Assembly (NCBI GenBank): GCA_000733355.1
Contig: JNVV01000085.1
Coordinates: 1 to 64,000 of the forward strand
Length of the DNA: 64,000 nt
Direction: 5' to 3'
From: Falciphora oryzae
Lineage: Eukaryota > Ascomycota > Sordariomycetes > Magnaporthales > Magnaporthaceae
Under the pieces are notes generated by a model, which made no database searches, was not told the origin of the DNA, and was given only the letters and a program-made list of their open reading frames with translations. The position numbers and the translations under genes were made by a program. Below are positions 33,071 to 45,198 of the stretch, in pieces; positions within the stretch are counted from its first letter, which is position 1, and every line of letters begins with the position of its first letter.

Positions 33071-36000
33071 ATGTCTGACAACGATGCGAGTCTGATCCCC
33101 ACGGGGATCCTGCAGGACAAGCATCAGTGGCACGCATGGATCACGGTCTTCCGGCAAAACGCACAGATGCTCGCAGTCTGGCACAAGGTCGACCCTGACC
33201 TGCAACCAGATATCGAGCATTCACACGGCGTTCCGCCTACTCTCGAGCAACTGAGGCAACAAGACAAGGACACGGTGCTCCAGGAGCTAGGGATACGAAA
33301 GCTCTTTTGGAAGATGCTCAACCAAGAAGAGAAGGACAGGCGCGTTAAGGAATGGCAAGCGGAAGGCAGCAAGGCACGAGACAACCCCAATCCCGACGAG
33401 CCGGTGTTCGCTACGGAAACCGAGCTTGCGGAACGCCTTGCAAGTAAGCACGAAGCATGGACGAAGCGCAACGAGTCTGCGGTCCCCGACAAGCAGCTGA
33501 TGGCACTCAACAAATGGGTATCGACCTCCGTCGAGCGCTCCGTACTCACTGAGGCCATGCAAAAGGCGAACCTCAAGGGGTGGCACACCCTCCGAGGGAT
33601 CGTCAAATGCCTGCAGCTGATTCTCGCCCCCAACGCGACACTCTCGAGCGACTGGGCGATCGCGCAATACACCAATACCCTTAAAGAAGCCAAAAGCACT
33701 ACCGACGCCGACAAATGGTTCAGCAAGTACCGCCTGGCCTTAGGGCAGGCACAGATCCATCAGATCCCTCACATCGTCGGCAACAACGGTGCCCTTGACT
33801 TCCTCGAGGCGGTTGAGCGCTTCCAGGCCTCCTGGGCCAAGCGCCAAGCTGAAGATATCGCAGTCGGCTCAAGCAGCGCCACACTCGAGAACCTCGTCGA
33901 TCAGTTCGGCTCTCTCCAATACAGGGATGCGATCAAGAGGCCAGGGGGCAAGAAGAACCCGGTTCATGCCACTTTGGGCGGAAGCGCTACAAGCACTAAC
34001 GAGCACCCGGGACAGCGGAACGGGAGCTCGCAGCGCACCGAAAAGCCTCAAGGAGACAAAAAGACATACAACTGCCCCGCGAACCACAAGAATCACCCTT
34101 GGGAGCCCGAGAAGTGCTGGACCTTACAGCACGCCCTGACAGGGTCCGCGCCGCGCACCAAGCCCCCTACCGAGCAGGAGATCAAGGCGATCAAAGAGGC
34201 GCTTGAGAAGCCCCAGTGGAAGGGCCTCAAGAAAACTCTTCTCCAGATCCCTCGATTTGCCAACTCCCCATGGGGAAAGCAGCAGCAGAGCGCAGGAAGC
34301 ACCCCAAATCAGCCTGTGCCGAGCCATATCAACGCGGCTATTTTCGAGGGTACGAGCGCGCTTTCGGTGTACGCAACGATCAGCCCTACGCACAACGTCC
34401 ACTGGAACAGCACGCTTCTGGACAACTGCGGTGCGGTGCACCTGGTCAACTCGCTTGACAAGCTAGACCCAGGGTCTTTCGTACCGAGCAACGGCCTAGA
34501 GACCGTCGAGTGCGGCACCCAAAGTCTCCCGATTTTAGGCAGAGGATCACGCACTTTCAAAGGGTCCATGTATGGCGACAAGGACCTGAGGCTCAGCAAC
34601 GTCGTTTTCGTTGACGGTTTCCATGTCAATATCATCTCTGAAGCAAGGCTTTTAGCGGCAGGGATATAGTTTTGCGGCCTCGACTGTACCTTACGATCCG
34701 GAACCATGGAGACGAACCTCATCGCCAAACAACTAAAGCGCCGAAACAATATCGTCTTTTTCAAATACAAGCCTCCTTCCTTTTATTCCCATGCTTCATA
34801 CGCACCCGAACAAGCTGCCCCAAAGCTCGTAATGTCCGTCCTCGACAGCTACTCCAGAAGGAAGCGCGATACTCCCAACTGGCGCCCTTCAGTCGACTAC
34901 ACCAAGCCGAGGGAAGATAACACGCACCTCTGGCACTTAAGGAGTGGGCACCTAGGGCAGCAAGCACTCGAGGCACTTACCTGGAGCGCGAGGAACGTGC
35001 GAATCAAGGGGATACGGCAGATCGAGTGCGAGGACTGCGCGACAACCCATGCGAAGGCTGTGATCTCCAAACGCAAGATGGACCCGGCGCCCAGGCCCTT
35101 CTGGAAGGTCTGGCTAGATCTGTTCCACTTCCCATCAAGCGGCGACAGCCAGAAGGTCCTTCTACTGCTAGAGGACGACTTCAGCGGGAAGCTCTGGGGA
35201 TACACGATGTCAGGGAAGAGTGCAGACGAGCTTACGCCCCTACTGATCAACTGGGAAGCCTGGGTAACCCGTCAGTACGGCCTCCGAGTAGCTATTTTTA
35301 AGCACGATAACGAGCCAACCCTAATCGCCAACAAAGGGAAGACTTGGTACCAGAGGTGGTGCGAGTCCATGGGTATCGAGCTAGAGAACCCTCCGCCGGA
35401 TACTCACGAACCTAATGGCAAAATAAAGCGAGCAGGGCAAAACGTCGTCACACGCTCGATACGCATGCGACAAGGTGCCAACCTCCCGGAGGATCTTTGG
35501 CCAGAGGCCGTTCACGCGGCTATCTGGCTCAAGAACATGAGCCCCTCGTCCTCTAAAGGCATGCGCTCTCCCAACGAGGTCATGCTCGCTTGGTTCAGAG
35601 GCTATTTCCGTCACTACACCCCAGAGCTCGTTAAGGGGCTGGAAGCGGACTTACGCCCTGACTGGGACGGCATTTACGCCTACGGGTGCCGAGCATACGT
35701 TCTCAATCCTCAACGAGCGAAAAACAACATACGCACAGAGTTTAAGGTGCAGCCGCGCGGGCACGTCGGATACCTAGTTGGCTACAAGGCCTCCCATATT
35801 TACAGGATCTGGGTACCGAGCAAGGCACGCATTTTAGTATCCCGCAACGTGCGTTTTGATAAAGGAACCTTCTTCAAAGGACTGGAGAAAGAGCCTCCTG
35901 TTGCTCCGGAAGTATACGAGATGCTTTTGACAACAAACGAGCAGGACGAGCCTCTCCGGTCCCGAGAAGGACTTGCAGATGCACTTGGCCTTTTGGAAAC

Positions 36001-38479
36001 GGAAGCGCCAGAAGCAACCACCACCGTAACCGAGCATCCGGGTCAAGATTCGGGGGTGGAGGTGCCAGAAGAGATCGTCGACGACCAACCTCCCGCAGAG
36101 GAGGTTGCACGACTGGCCCAGAAAGTCGCGGAAGACGCCGTAAACGTGCGACGTCAAGCCGCGCAAAGAATCCCGACTCCAGATGCTTCAGAAGGCAGCC
36201 AAACAAAGGAGCCGGTGCGCGGTTGGGAGCCGGAAAACGACTTCAACAGCGGCCCCGGCGAAACAGGGGGTGGCCCTGCCGACCTGGGGGGTGACGAGGA
36301 TGAGGCGCCAAAGGGGCGTCAGCGCTCGCTTTCCATAACGCGCTCCCTCTCACAATACTCGGATGCGCGGGAGCACCAACCGAGCACTCCAGAGCCCGAC
36401 GAGGGCCCGGAGATCCGAGATACGATAGTGGTCCGAACCGATCAACCACCACCAGTTGTTAAGGAACAACAGCAACCTTTCCCGCCCGCGCTACAACAAC
36501 AAACGAGTGCTTCGCGAGCAACGGCGCAGGCGCGACCTGCTCTCCAAATGCCAACCGCCCAGCAGTCCGAAAGGGCTTCTAGGGCGGCGAGGAGACAAAG
36601 GCTAAGGGAGGAACAATCCCTAGAGAGAAAGGCTAAACAACAAAAAAACCTCATCAACTACGTGTTCGCCACGCTAAACGGCAAGGAACCTGCGGATCGG
36701 CCCAGTGAAGAAAGAGAGCTTAAACAACGGTGGGATGACTTCTTCTGCACGTTTCTGCCTGATCACCAGAAAGCGGTAGCAAAGAGTCAAAAAGGCCACC
36801 GTCCCCTTCACGAAATCGTCGCGGCCTTGACCCTCAAGACGGCGGACAGGCTCAAGTACCAGGCAGGCAAAAAGATACACAGAGACGCACTACAAAGCGT
36901 CCCAAAGTCTTGGAAGGAGCTTGACAAGCACCCGTTGGGACCCCAGTTCAGAGAAGCCGCACTGGCGGAAGTGACGGGGTTCATAAAAAGAGGCATTTGG
37001 ATTGAACTACCGAGGTCCGATGCCCTTAACCGAGCGCTCGATATCAAGTGGGTTTTTACCTACAAGTTCGATGAAGACGGATACCTCGATAAGTTTAAAA
37101 CAAGGGCAGTTGTCAGAGGTGATCAGCAACCCCTAAACTCCCTAGAGAGCACCTACGCGGCGACACTGGCTGCGCGGACGTTCCGGATCATGATGGCGAT
37201 CATGGCCTACTTCGATCTGGAAGCTCTACAAATGGATGTAAGCAACGCGTTCCTGTACGCAGAGCTCGGTCCAGATCACGACCCAGTTTACGTCAAACTC
37301 CCACCCGGATTTGCGAAGCCTGGGTACGTTGCCCGCCTAAAGAAAGCCCTGTACGGGATGAGGGACTCTCCGTTACTTTGGTACAGGGAGTTAGCCAAAA
37401 CCCTGCAGGAACTTGGCCTAAAAGCGGCTGCAGACGAGCCCTGCCTTTTTATAGACGAGGCACGCCATGTCTTCCTGCTCTTCTACGTCAACGATATCGT
37501 ACTTCTTTACCGTAAAGAGCACGCGAGCAAGGCGCGCCAAGTGCTCGAAGGGCTCAGGGACAAGTACGAGATGCGCGAAGGACCTTTGGAATGGTTCTTG
37601 GGCATTAGGATCACGCGCAACAGGGAGGAACGCACAGTTACCCTATTGCACGACTCTTATATCAGCAAAATTGCCCGCCGCTTCAACCTTAACAACAGAT
37701 CTACCTTCCCAAGTACGCCAATGCCAGCCGGGGAGCTTTCAAAGCACTCGGGCACGGCTACCGCGCAAAAGGTTTTAAGCTTTCAGGAAAAAATAGGATC
37801 AATACTCTATACCGCCATCATGGTACGACCGGACGCAGTACAAACAGCCTCGGCGCTTTCCAAGCATCTGACCAACCCCTCGCCTGCGCACCACGATGCC
37901 GCGGATCAAGCCATCAGATATCTGGATGGGACGAGGTTCCTAGCTATTAAGTACGGCCACGGCCAGGAAACCGAGCATTTGAGCATCGCGGGAAACGCTT
38001 CCTACGCAGATGATCCAGAAACAAGGCACTCCTCAGAAAGGTTTATCATCTTTCTGTTTGGGGGGCCGGTTATCTGAAGGGCAGGGAAGCAAAGCACCGT
38101 AACAACCTCAACCACTGAGGCAAAGCTTTTGACGCTCGCTAAAGTGGCCAAAGAGACCATGGCTTTAAAAAGGCTCTTCCGGGACGTGCAGCTGGAGCTT
38201 GGCGAGCCCTGGAGGATCTTCTGTGATAATAAGCAGACGATCCGCCTAGTGGTTCAGGATAACGCCCGGATAGCTACCGCGCTCCGGCACGTTGATATCC
38301 AGAACATGTGGTTGCGCCAGGAGCATGCAAAAGGCTCGTTCGAAGTAACGTATCTCGAAACCTCGCAGATGCCCGCTGACGGCTTGACAAAGGCCCTACC
38401 CAGGGCCAAGTTTGAGCACTTCAGGGCGCTCCTGAGACTGCACAACGCTGTCCCTGAAATATCTCAAGAGCGCGCTTAA
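33071..38479 (+). pseudogene. Copia gag-pol polyprotein, one frame with two stops
   Basis: One frame of 1803 codons is broken only by TAG at 34667-34669 and TGA at 38075-38077, both one transition from the expected Gln and Trp codons. In order: gag (about residues 1-310), a Cys/His stretch near 34070 (NCPANHKNHPWEPEKC), and protease (LLDNCGAVHLVNS). The stop comes next. Then come the integrase HHCC zinc finger (HLWHLRSGHLG..CEDC) and the rve core, an acidic linker, reverse transcriptase, and RNase H. The integrase third acid is Lys (codon 35426-35428, NGKIKR). The RT box reads YVND (Asn 37490-37492). An RNase H aspartate is Asn (37994-37996, AGNASYADD). The element is therefore enzymatically dead by itself. 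Confidence 0.9.
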
Positions 38480-38734
38480 GCATCGAGCATAGGCATCACG
38501 TCACGGAAGCGCACCAAAAGGGAAGAGCACCCAGAACCAGGTGGAAGGAAGGAGCCTCCTCGGGAGGGACCGACCCTACGGCCCGGTCCCCACTACCGAG
38601 CATCCGTGACCCCCGGTCAAGTCCGATCAACACCATGCCGAGCACCCATGAATGCGGGATGCAGGCTCGTGATGCCCTCATTACACCTTTCCTTTGTTTA
38701 CAGCCTGTCCCCTCCGGGCATCGGCTGGGGGGTG

Positions 38735-38995
38735 TGTCGCAAAGGAGCGGGTCTCTGCGGGGGATCTACCGGCAAAGCCGTGTTACAGGACCCCGGTGCC
38801 CGTTAGAGACCCTCGTCGCCCTCGGCCGGTGCGTGACACGCACCGGCCGAGGCCGACGAGGGCTCGATACCCTTACCGCGCACCCGTGTATATAGAGCCC
38901 GAGGGTCTCCCACCCTCAACAGACCTTTCCTACTAGTTCCTTAGAGGTAGTAGCCAATTCAAACGGTTTACTGCATGCACCTTTACTTTGCAACA
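38735..38995 (+). repeat. Copia 3' LTR
   Basis: Same length and, by eye, same sequence as the 5' LTR. It is preceded by a G-rich tract (gctggggggtg) that may serve as the polypurine tract. Confidence 0.95.
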
Positions 38996-39000
38996 GTAGT

Positions 39001-41360
39001 TCCATGGAAAATCCCCCGCCGGTTTAGCGGCATTTCCGTTTTCGGTCACTTCTCTTTTTGGTATAGCGCTTCCCGATTGAGCTTTCTGATTCGAGCAATC
39101 AATCACCTAGGTATCCACTTTACAATTCCCACCCCCTCCTCTTACACACCCAGCCAGCCAATTTCGTTAGCTACCCACTTTCCTTACTTAGGTTATAGCT
39201 GCCTATTTCCACGCTGCTTTACGTCCATGCAAATCAACTGCTCATTCCTTTCTGCCTGGTATGGTGAAAGAGTATACTTTTAAATTCTTTTTCTTTTCGT
39301 ACTCTCTAGCTATTTACATCTCAAACAAATCTTTTTATTTCTCTCATTTTCACATATCTATATTTCATTCCGGTTCGGCTTATGTAGTCCTAATCTTGCG
39401 TTAGGCTAAATATCGGGGAGGCAGCTAGGCCTACCTTACCTTTCCATTACACAATTTCTTTACCGCTTCCATTCCTTTGCCAAATTTTTAACCACATTCC
39501 TTATCTTTTTTAGCCAAATTTTTAAAAAGGCAGCCGGAAAACCCGGCCCCATAAGAACTGCTACATTGTAAAATCGTCAAGGTTATATAAACCTCGTCAA
39601 TGATCTTAACCAGGTTTTACTCCCGTTTCCACAAATAGCACAAAAGAATTCACAATATTTTCTAAAAACGGTTTGTATTAGTTTATTAGCCCGGTTTAAT
39701 ACCCAGTATATAACTCCGCAGCTTTAATAACAGCCTCCCGCAATATAACCGCGGAGCTAGTAATCTTACGAACTTGTCCTAAAAGGTGGCTCTTCCTAAC
39801 TTTAGGGGCAAGTGAGTCTGCCTTCCTATCGGGAAGTTTCTGTAATAAACTAGGCTGCAAATGTATTATTATATCTCGTAAAAAACCGGCAGCTTTATTA
39901 AGCAAACCTAACAAACCGCGTTACCTTTAAAGCTTTCCCCTTACCGTTTTCCTTAATTTTTTTTTCGGTATCTCCGAAACCAATATCAATATAAATAATA
40001 ATTTTAATAATGCCTTAGCCAAATTTTCCTACGAAAGCTAATTTGGCTTATCGTATTATTGGTTTAATAGGGTTATTAGTAAGCAACAATTAGCCGGAGG
40101 GGCCGGAAATTTGCTGTAGGCACAACGCTTAAAAAAAAATAAATGGATACCCCTCTTCCAAATCTGCGGAAATCGGAGGGATTAAGCACTAATAGCAAAA
40201 GGTACGTTCCGTACGTGTTTATAATGTACCAGTCATTTGCGAAACCAAATTGGACCATATAGCAGCGGTAGCCTGGTGCGTATTGGGGAAAAGGAGCGTT
40301 TTAAACGCTAGGTGGTGGGGTAAGATAAAGTAGATAGCAGGGAGTCCGCTGCAATAGGTCCGAATATTGCATGCTTACTGCAAATAAGGTAATCCCAAAG
40401 CGTAAACACTTTTAAAAAAGGCGAGGTTCTTATCGCTTCCTTCCCCATATTGCCCCGACACCAACCGCCGAAACGCCTCTTTTCCTAAAACCGTATTAAG
40501 CTACCGCCGCCGCATATTCCAGCTCGGTTTTATTACTAGCCTACTAAAGTACAAAAAAAGCTATGTTACCTTTTGAAAAAAGATTTGGTTAAAACATGCA
40601 TATTGAAATTGGTTTTCGGTAATGCCGAAAAAAAATCAAAAACGATAGTAAAGGGTAGGCTTTAAAAGTAACGCGGCCTGTCAGGTTTACTTAATAAAGC
40701 TGCCGGTTTTTTATAAAATATAATAGCGTACCTGCAGCCTAACCTATTAAAAAGACTTGCCGAATGATGGCAAAGCAGATTTACATGTCCCTAAAACAGG
40801 GGGAGCCGTTTTTTAAAACCATTTTACGATAATGTAAGCTTTACGGTTACATTATAGGAAATTTTCGACGAGGATACAATTGGAAACTTGGCAAACAAAA
40901 AAAGTAGCATGGGAAATGTGCTGTAAAAAAGCAACACAAACGTAGCTGCTTTGCCTTTATTTACATATAAATACCATACTCGTTTCTATTAAAAAATGAA
41001 AGCAAAATTTTTTCTACATCTAACACTACAATTTAAACATATGAATATTTTGTGCTATAGCCCAAATTTTTATCCAGCTTCATTATAATAGCCCTAATCT
41101 CTTTTAATAACATAACAATTTACACCTTTCCTCCCCCAAACGCGCTTAAACTCGTACAATAACTACGAAAAAACATAGCGTTAAACAATTTGTTTAGCAA
41201 ACCGCACTAGGTAGCGGTTCCTAACCAATCCACCTACGGCAGCATCCCCGGACCCAGGGCTTGCTCCGTTAATACTTAGGAAAGGCCTCCAAAGTAGCGA
41301 GCACCTATCGCCCTAATGCACGACACCATTAGTAAAAAAATAACACAATTTTCGAAAAGC
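39001..41360. other. AT-rich region without a supported gene
   Basis: Stop-rich on both strands, with isolated coding-like pieces on the plus strand (for example FSQIFKKAAGKPGPIRTAT at about 39500). It is probably the decayed upstream part of the pseudogene that follows, or another RIP-affected repeat. I could not identify it. Confidence 0.45.
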
Positions 41361-42321
41361 TACTGCGCTAAACTCAATTCCTGTGTCCTTTACCCTATTC
41401 AAATACAGCCCACTTAAATGCAGCATAAAATTTAAACAAAGCCGATTTTAAACTTTGGAAGCAGTTTATATGTTAAAACTTCGGCTTATGCAAGCGGCAG
41501 CAGCAATGAACCGCTAATATTCCAAACGACCAAATTAAATAATTTTTTTAGCAAATCTAGGAAAGTTTTCCTCGGAAACGGACAATTACCAAACCCTTAG
41601 TCCAACGTCGCTTAATATTACAACCAGCCCTTTTCCAAAAAAATCTATACGAATTCGGAGTTTAATCCTTATGTCCTTACTGCTACCGCCAACTTATCAA
41701 TCTACGGCCTTTTTGCTCCAAAGCCAAACAACGGCGCCTTAAACACTAAAATCTTTAACGAGCTAGCTGCACCCGTTCAGCAGGCAGCTACATCGCCCTA
41801 CATTTCGCTATTAGCCCCTAACCCATCCACTTACGGCAGCATCCTTAACCCTAAACCCTACTCCATTTAACCTTAGGCTGATGTATGGCTTTAAAAGCGG
41901 CGAGGAATTGTTTTTCAATTATATCAAATCGGCAAAGTTTTAAAGTCTACTCGAAGTTACCGCGCCGAGCTTAAACCCGATATCCCTAGCCCCAACCAAG
42001 AGCAAGGAGTTTTCGCAAAACCATTTTCAAACTCTGGATACAGTTCACTCGATGAACACCTGCCTTATAAAACCAATCGCACTATTAAATTACCGTTAAT
42101 GATAACCGATCCCAGTCCAAGCGGCAAAAAACGCCCAGCGTTTAAGCAGGATGACATACCTGTTAAGCGCAGGAAATCCGGCCTTAAAGCCGAACAATCG
42201 GCGGACTATCAATCCGGGGTTGTTCAATATCGTGGCAATGACAGTCAGCCAAGAGCGTCAACAGTAAACCAGCAACGGCAAGTTTTTGGAATCACTAAAC
42301 CGCACCAAGAAGACCAGTTAC
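41361..42321 (+). pseudogene. Decayed chromodomain gene, 5' portion (before the B insertion)
   Basis: One plus-strand frame is readable with a handful of stops from about 41360 and without stops from 41895 to 42321. It encodes a low-complexity protein in which the phrase NPSTYGSI appears (about 41825), with a related copy at about 41230. Downstream come the basic segments GKKRPAFKQDD and PVKRRKSG. At 42321 the frame is cut by the B element and resumes in the same frame at 50556. The upstream stops look like RIP. No function can be assigned to this half alone. Confidence 0.55.
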
Positions 42322-42607
42322 TGTCACACGGAAGAACCTGTGGACTCACCTAATCGGCCCCACAAAAGGTCCGGGAACCGGTATAGGTGCCCAACGGCCC
42401 CGAGGCCCAAAGGCCGAAAGCCGGAGGGGCAGTGTGAATCATGTATTCAATACTTCGCACGGATCACAGGGTGGTTTATATAAACCCTGCCATCTCCTAT
42501 ATCCTCCATAAGAGATTCCTTCTTCCTCAAGCATCTCTTGAGCCCATAAAAAGATTATCTGCAATCTAGAGATTCTTTCTCCAAACCGTCTTTAACCCTT
42601 TGTTACA
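42322..42607 (+). repeat. Family-B 5' LTR
   Basis: Starts tgtcacacgg and ends tttgttaca. Contains ggtttatataaaccc, a likely TATA box, near 42472. Confidence 0.93.
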
Positions 42608-43231
42608 AATAATCTTTCTACGCTCTGCCCCCTGACGGAAGCCTCACTATCTTTCCTCCTAAGCTCTGGAAAGGCCCTGTCAGTCGGCACCCCCAAGCCC
42701 CAACTGTTGCTTTCTTTAGCGAATAAAACCCTGGGGCTACACCACAAACATTTTGATTGTCACCGGTGTTTTCGAACGGGTGAAAGCGAAAAGAATATAC
42801 AAGACGGTCGTTTTACCTTTTCAATCGCCCTAGCGAAATCACGGGATTCTAAAGGAGGCAGGAAGATCTCCCTTGTACGTTTGGGACTTTACGCTGCCTA
42901 GGAATATAGGGAACCGGACCCCCTCATTTCGTTTGCAACGATATCTCCTTCCCTACCAAGCGACTTCGGCATGCCGGCCGGGGAATTAATAAAATCCCCT
43001 TCTTTGCCCAGCGATTCCGGTATACCTGCCGATACGATGCCGGCCTAATTTGGAAAAGCGGCCGGAAAAGCCCCCGAAGGCCTCTCCCGGTCTGCACCGG
43101 AAGAACGTTAAAATACCCCTATGCTCGACGATTAGGGGGCACTTATCCTTTATTCGGCACCCCCCTTCGATATAGCCTTTGAACAACAAGCCCTTATATC
43201 CGTAGGACGCTTTCAGGACCCCCCGGGCTGG

Positions 43232-43861
43232 ATGACCGAAATCCAGCGGGAATTCATTAGTACGCACGAAGCAATTTCGGCCCTATCCCGAAGTGTGAGC
43301 CAGGAAATCCTCGCCGACCGGGAACAAATCCGCGAAATCAGGACCCATTACGACCACATCACCCACGCGTACAGTACCGTCGTTTCCTTATATAAGGAAG
43401 GCCTAATCGCTTCTGCCGAGCAACAAAAGGCATTCCGGCAACGGATTATCGGAGAAAGCCAGGCATTTGCACAACAAGTTTGGGCTACGATTGCTACTTT
43501 GGCTAAAGAGCAACAAACACGTTCGGAGGCCCTAATTCAGCTCCGGGACGTTACTCGGGCCCAACAAAACCACTTGCAAAACCTACAAGCACGACTTTCC
43601 ACTTTCGAAAAGGGAGTCACTAACTGGGCCGTCGATAAGGATGCCCAAATCCAGGATCTCCTAACCAAGGAGCATATTTCGCCCGAGGCCCTCACCGAAG
43701 CCGAGCGACGCATATTGGCCCAAACTCGCCAGCTTGTTAAGGACGCCGTACGGGAAAGCCGGCGGCTTACAGCACAAGGAAAGCGGCCTAAATCAGCTAC
43801 TATACTCTCGGCCCTGCAACGATCGTCTCAACAACCCGGATCAAACCGAAGCTCTCCCTAG
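43232..43861 (+). pseudogene. Family-B 5' accessory ORF, coiled-coil rich
   Basis: This 209-codon open frame lies upstream of the main gag. It is dominated by Gln/Glu/Ala heptad-like helices (for example ILADREQIREIRTHYD and QNHLQNLQARLSTFEKG). It has a counterpart at about 8250-8860. It may be the N-terminal part of the gag polyprotein. The nominal start is uncertain because the frame is open upstream. It has no enzymatic motif and no family name I can give. The frame itself is open; I class it with a non-functional element. Confidence 0.55.
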
Positions 43862-44397
43862 GACGTACCCGTCCCTACTAAGGAAGATAGGGCCGAAGTT
43901 AATACCGATATACTTCCGCCTTCCGCTTTTAAACAACCTTCCCCCCGAAAAATTTTCCTGTCGGACCCACTGTTAGTAGCCGCTAAGGAATCCCGGCCAT
44001 TTTGGTAGTGGTGCCACTAAAAATAAGCCGGCAGCACAACAGGGTCTAACAGGCCATTTGGCTCTATCTAACCCGCGTTCTCCGACTCCTTTCAACAACG
44101 ACGTCGGCAACGCAACTGGGCCAAAAGAGCAGAGAATGGCTGGCAAAGGTATGCGGGTGCCTATTGCCAGTCGAGGGGAAAGCCTGCACCCTATCGCCCA
44201 AAGCGCGCTTCGCGCGCGCCGAAACCTTCGACAATCGGGTGCTCCAACCTCCGCGCATTACCAGACCGCCCTTCGACTTCCTTTTCGCTTTCGCCTCGCG
44301 CACCGAGCCGAACGATTCGAACGCATAAGAAGATTGCAGGCCGGAAAGCAGTTAAAACACATCGGACGAATAGCCGGCCCGGCCGCCGCCGTCCCCC

Positions 44398-44490
44398 GCC
44401 ACACACGCGACCCTTTCGGGCGTACACACACGCGACCCTTCGGTCGTACACACACGCGACCCTCCCGGTCGTACACATACGCGACTCCTC
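44398..44490. repeat. 24-bp minisatellite inside element B
   Basis: About four units of acacacgcgaccct-tcgg-cgtac. It lies within the 2.2-kb segment that is not shared with the minus-strand B copy. Confidence 0.8.
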
Positions 44491-45143
44491 CTCGGTCGAC
44501 CGCATCCCAACGATACGCACGGCGCAAGATTGGCCTGCTTAAGCTTTTGCTTAAACACGCACGCGCAAGATTGGCTTGACGCCCGCGCCTCTGTTTGTTG
44601 CCACGCGGTGACTATACTGAAGTATAGGTGGTATCGCACGCGCAAGATCTTGTCGCGGCTCTGTTTGCCAACCGTGAAGTGTTACGAATTACCGTGCACC
44701 ACGTTAGCAAGCCGCGCAGCGTACTCGTCCGATGCGCGATAAACACACAAAGAGCACACAGGGTTGGAATTAGGCCCTCCAGCCCCCGAATTTTCTTTCT
44801 TTGGCCGGGCCCAGGGGGGGACTATTGCGGTACCTCCCCGACCAAACCCGGCCGTACTCTATTTCCGGCACCTTGCCGGCCGACCGCTTTTCTCTACCAC
44901 CAACAACAGCGCTCACAGCGCCCCGGCGTTTATTCGCCCCTTCTTTTGCCGATTGCCCGCTCACTAACAAAGAGCGCCGGAATGCGGCCCGAACTTCGTA
45001 TGCCTTGGGCTTACCCCTTGGTTTGATTTTGTTAGCCGCCTCGATAGCAACATATAGCCTCGTGTCAAGCTTAGGTAGCGCTAGCACGTCGTATGCCCCT
45101 TGGGAGGCAGGGACTGGTAGATCCCGATCCACCGACGTTAAAT

Positions 45144-45146
<3 letters not shown>

Positions 45147-45178
<32 letters not shown>
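45147..45178. repeat. (CT)n microsatellite
   Basis: About 15 uninterrupted CT dinucleotides just upstream of the gag start at 45199. Confidence 0.9.
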
Positions 45179-45179
<1 letters not shown>

Positions 45180-45198
45180 CTTTTAAACAAACAAGCTC

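Larger units (their letters stand above)
32517..38995 (+). mobile_element. Ty1/Copia retrotransposon, complete, 6479 bp
   Basis: Two 261-bp LTRs that I cannot distinguish by eye flank one gag-pol frame in Copia order (gag, protease, integrase, RT, RNase H). The target duplication gtagt lies at 32512-32516 and 38996-39000. The LTRs are tgtcgc...gcaaca. The primer-binding site is on the 5' side and a G-rich tract abuts the 3' LTR. The near absence of RIP-type AT drift contrasts with the Gypsy copies, so it is a recent arrival. It nevertheless carries two stop codons and several catalytic substitutions. Confidence 0.95.
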
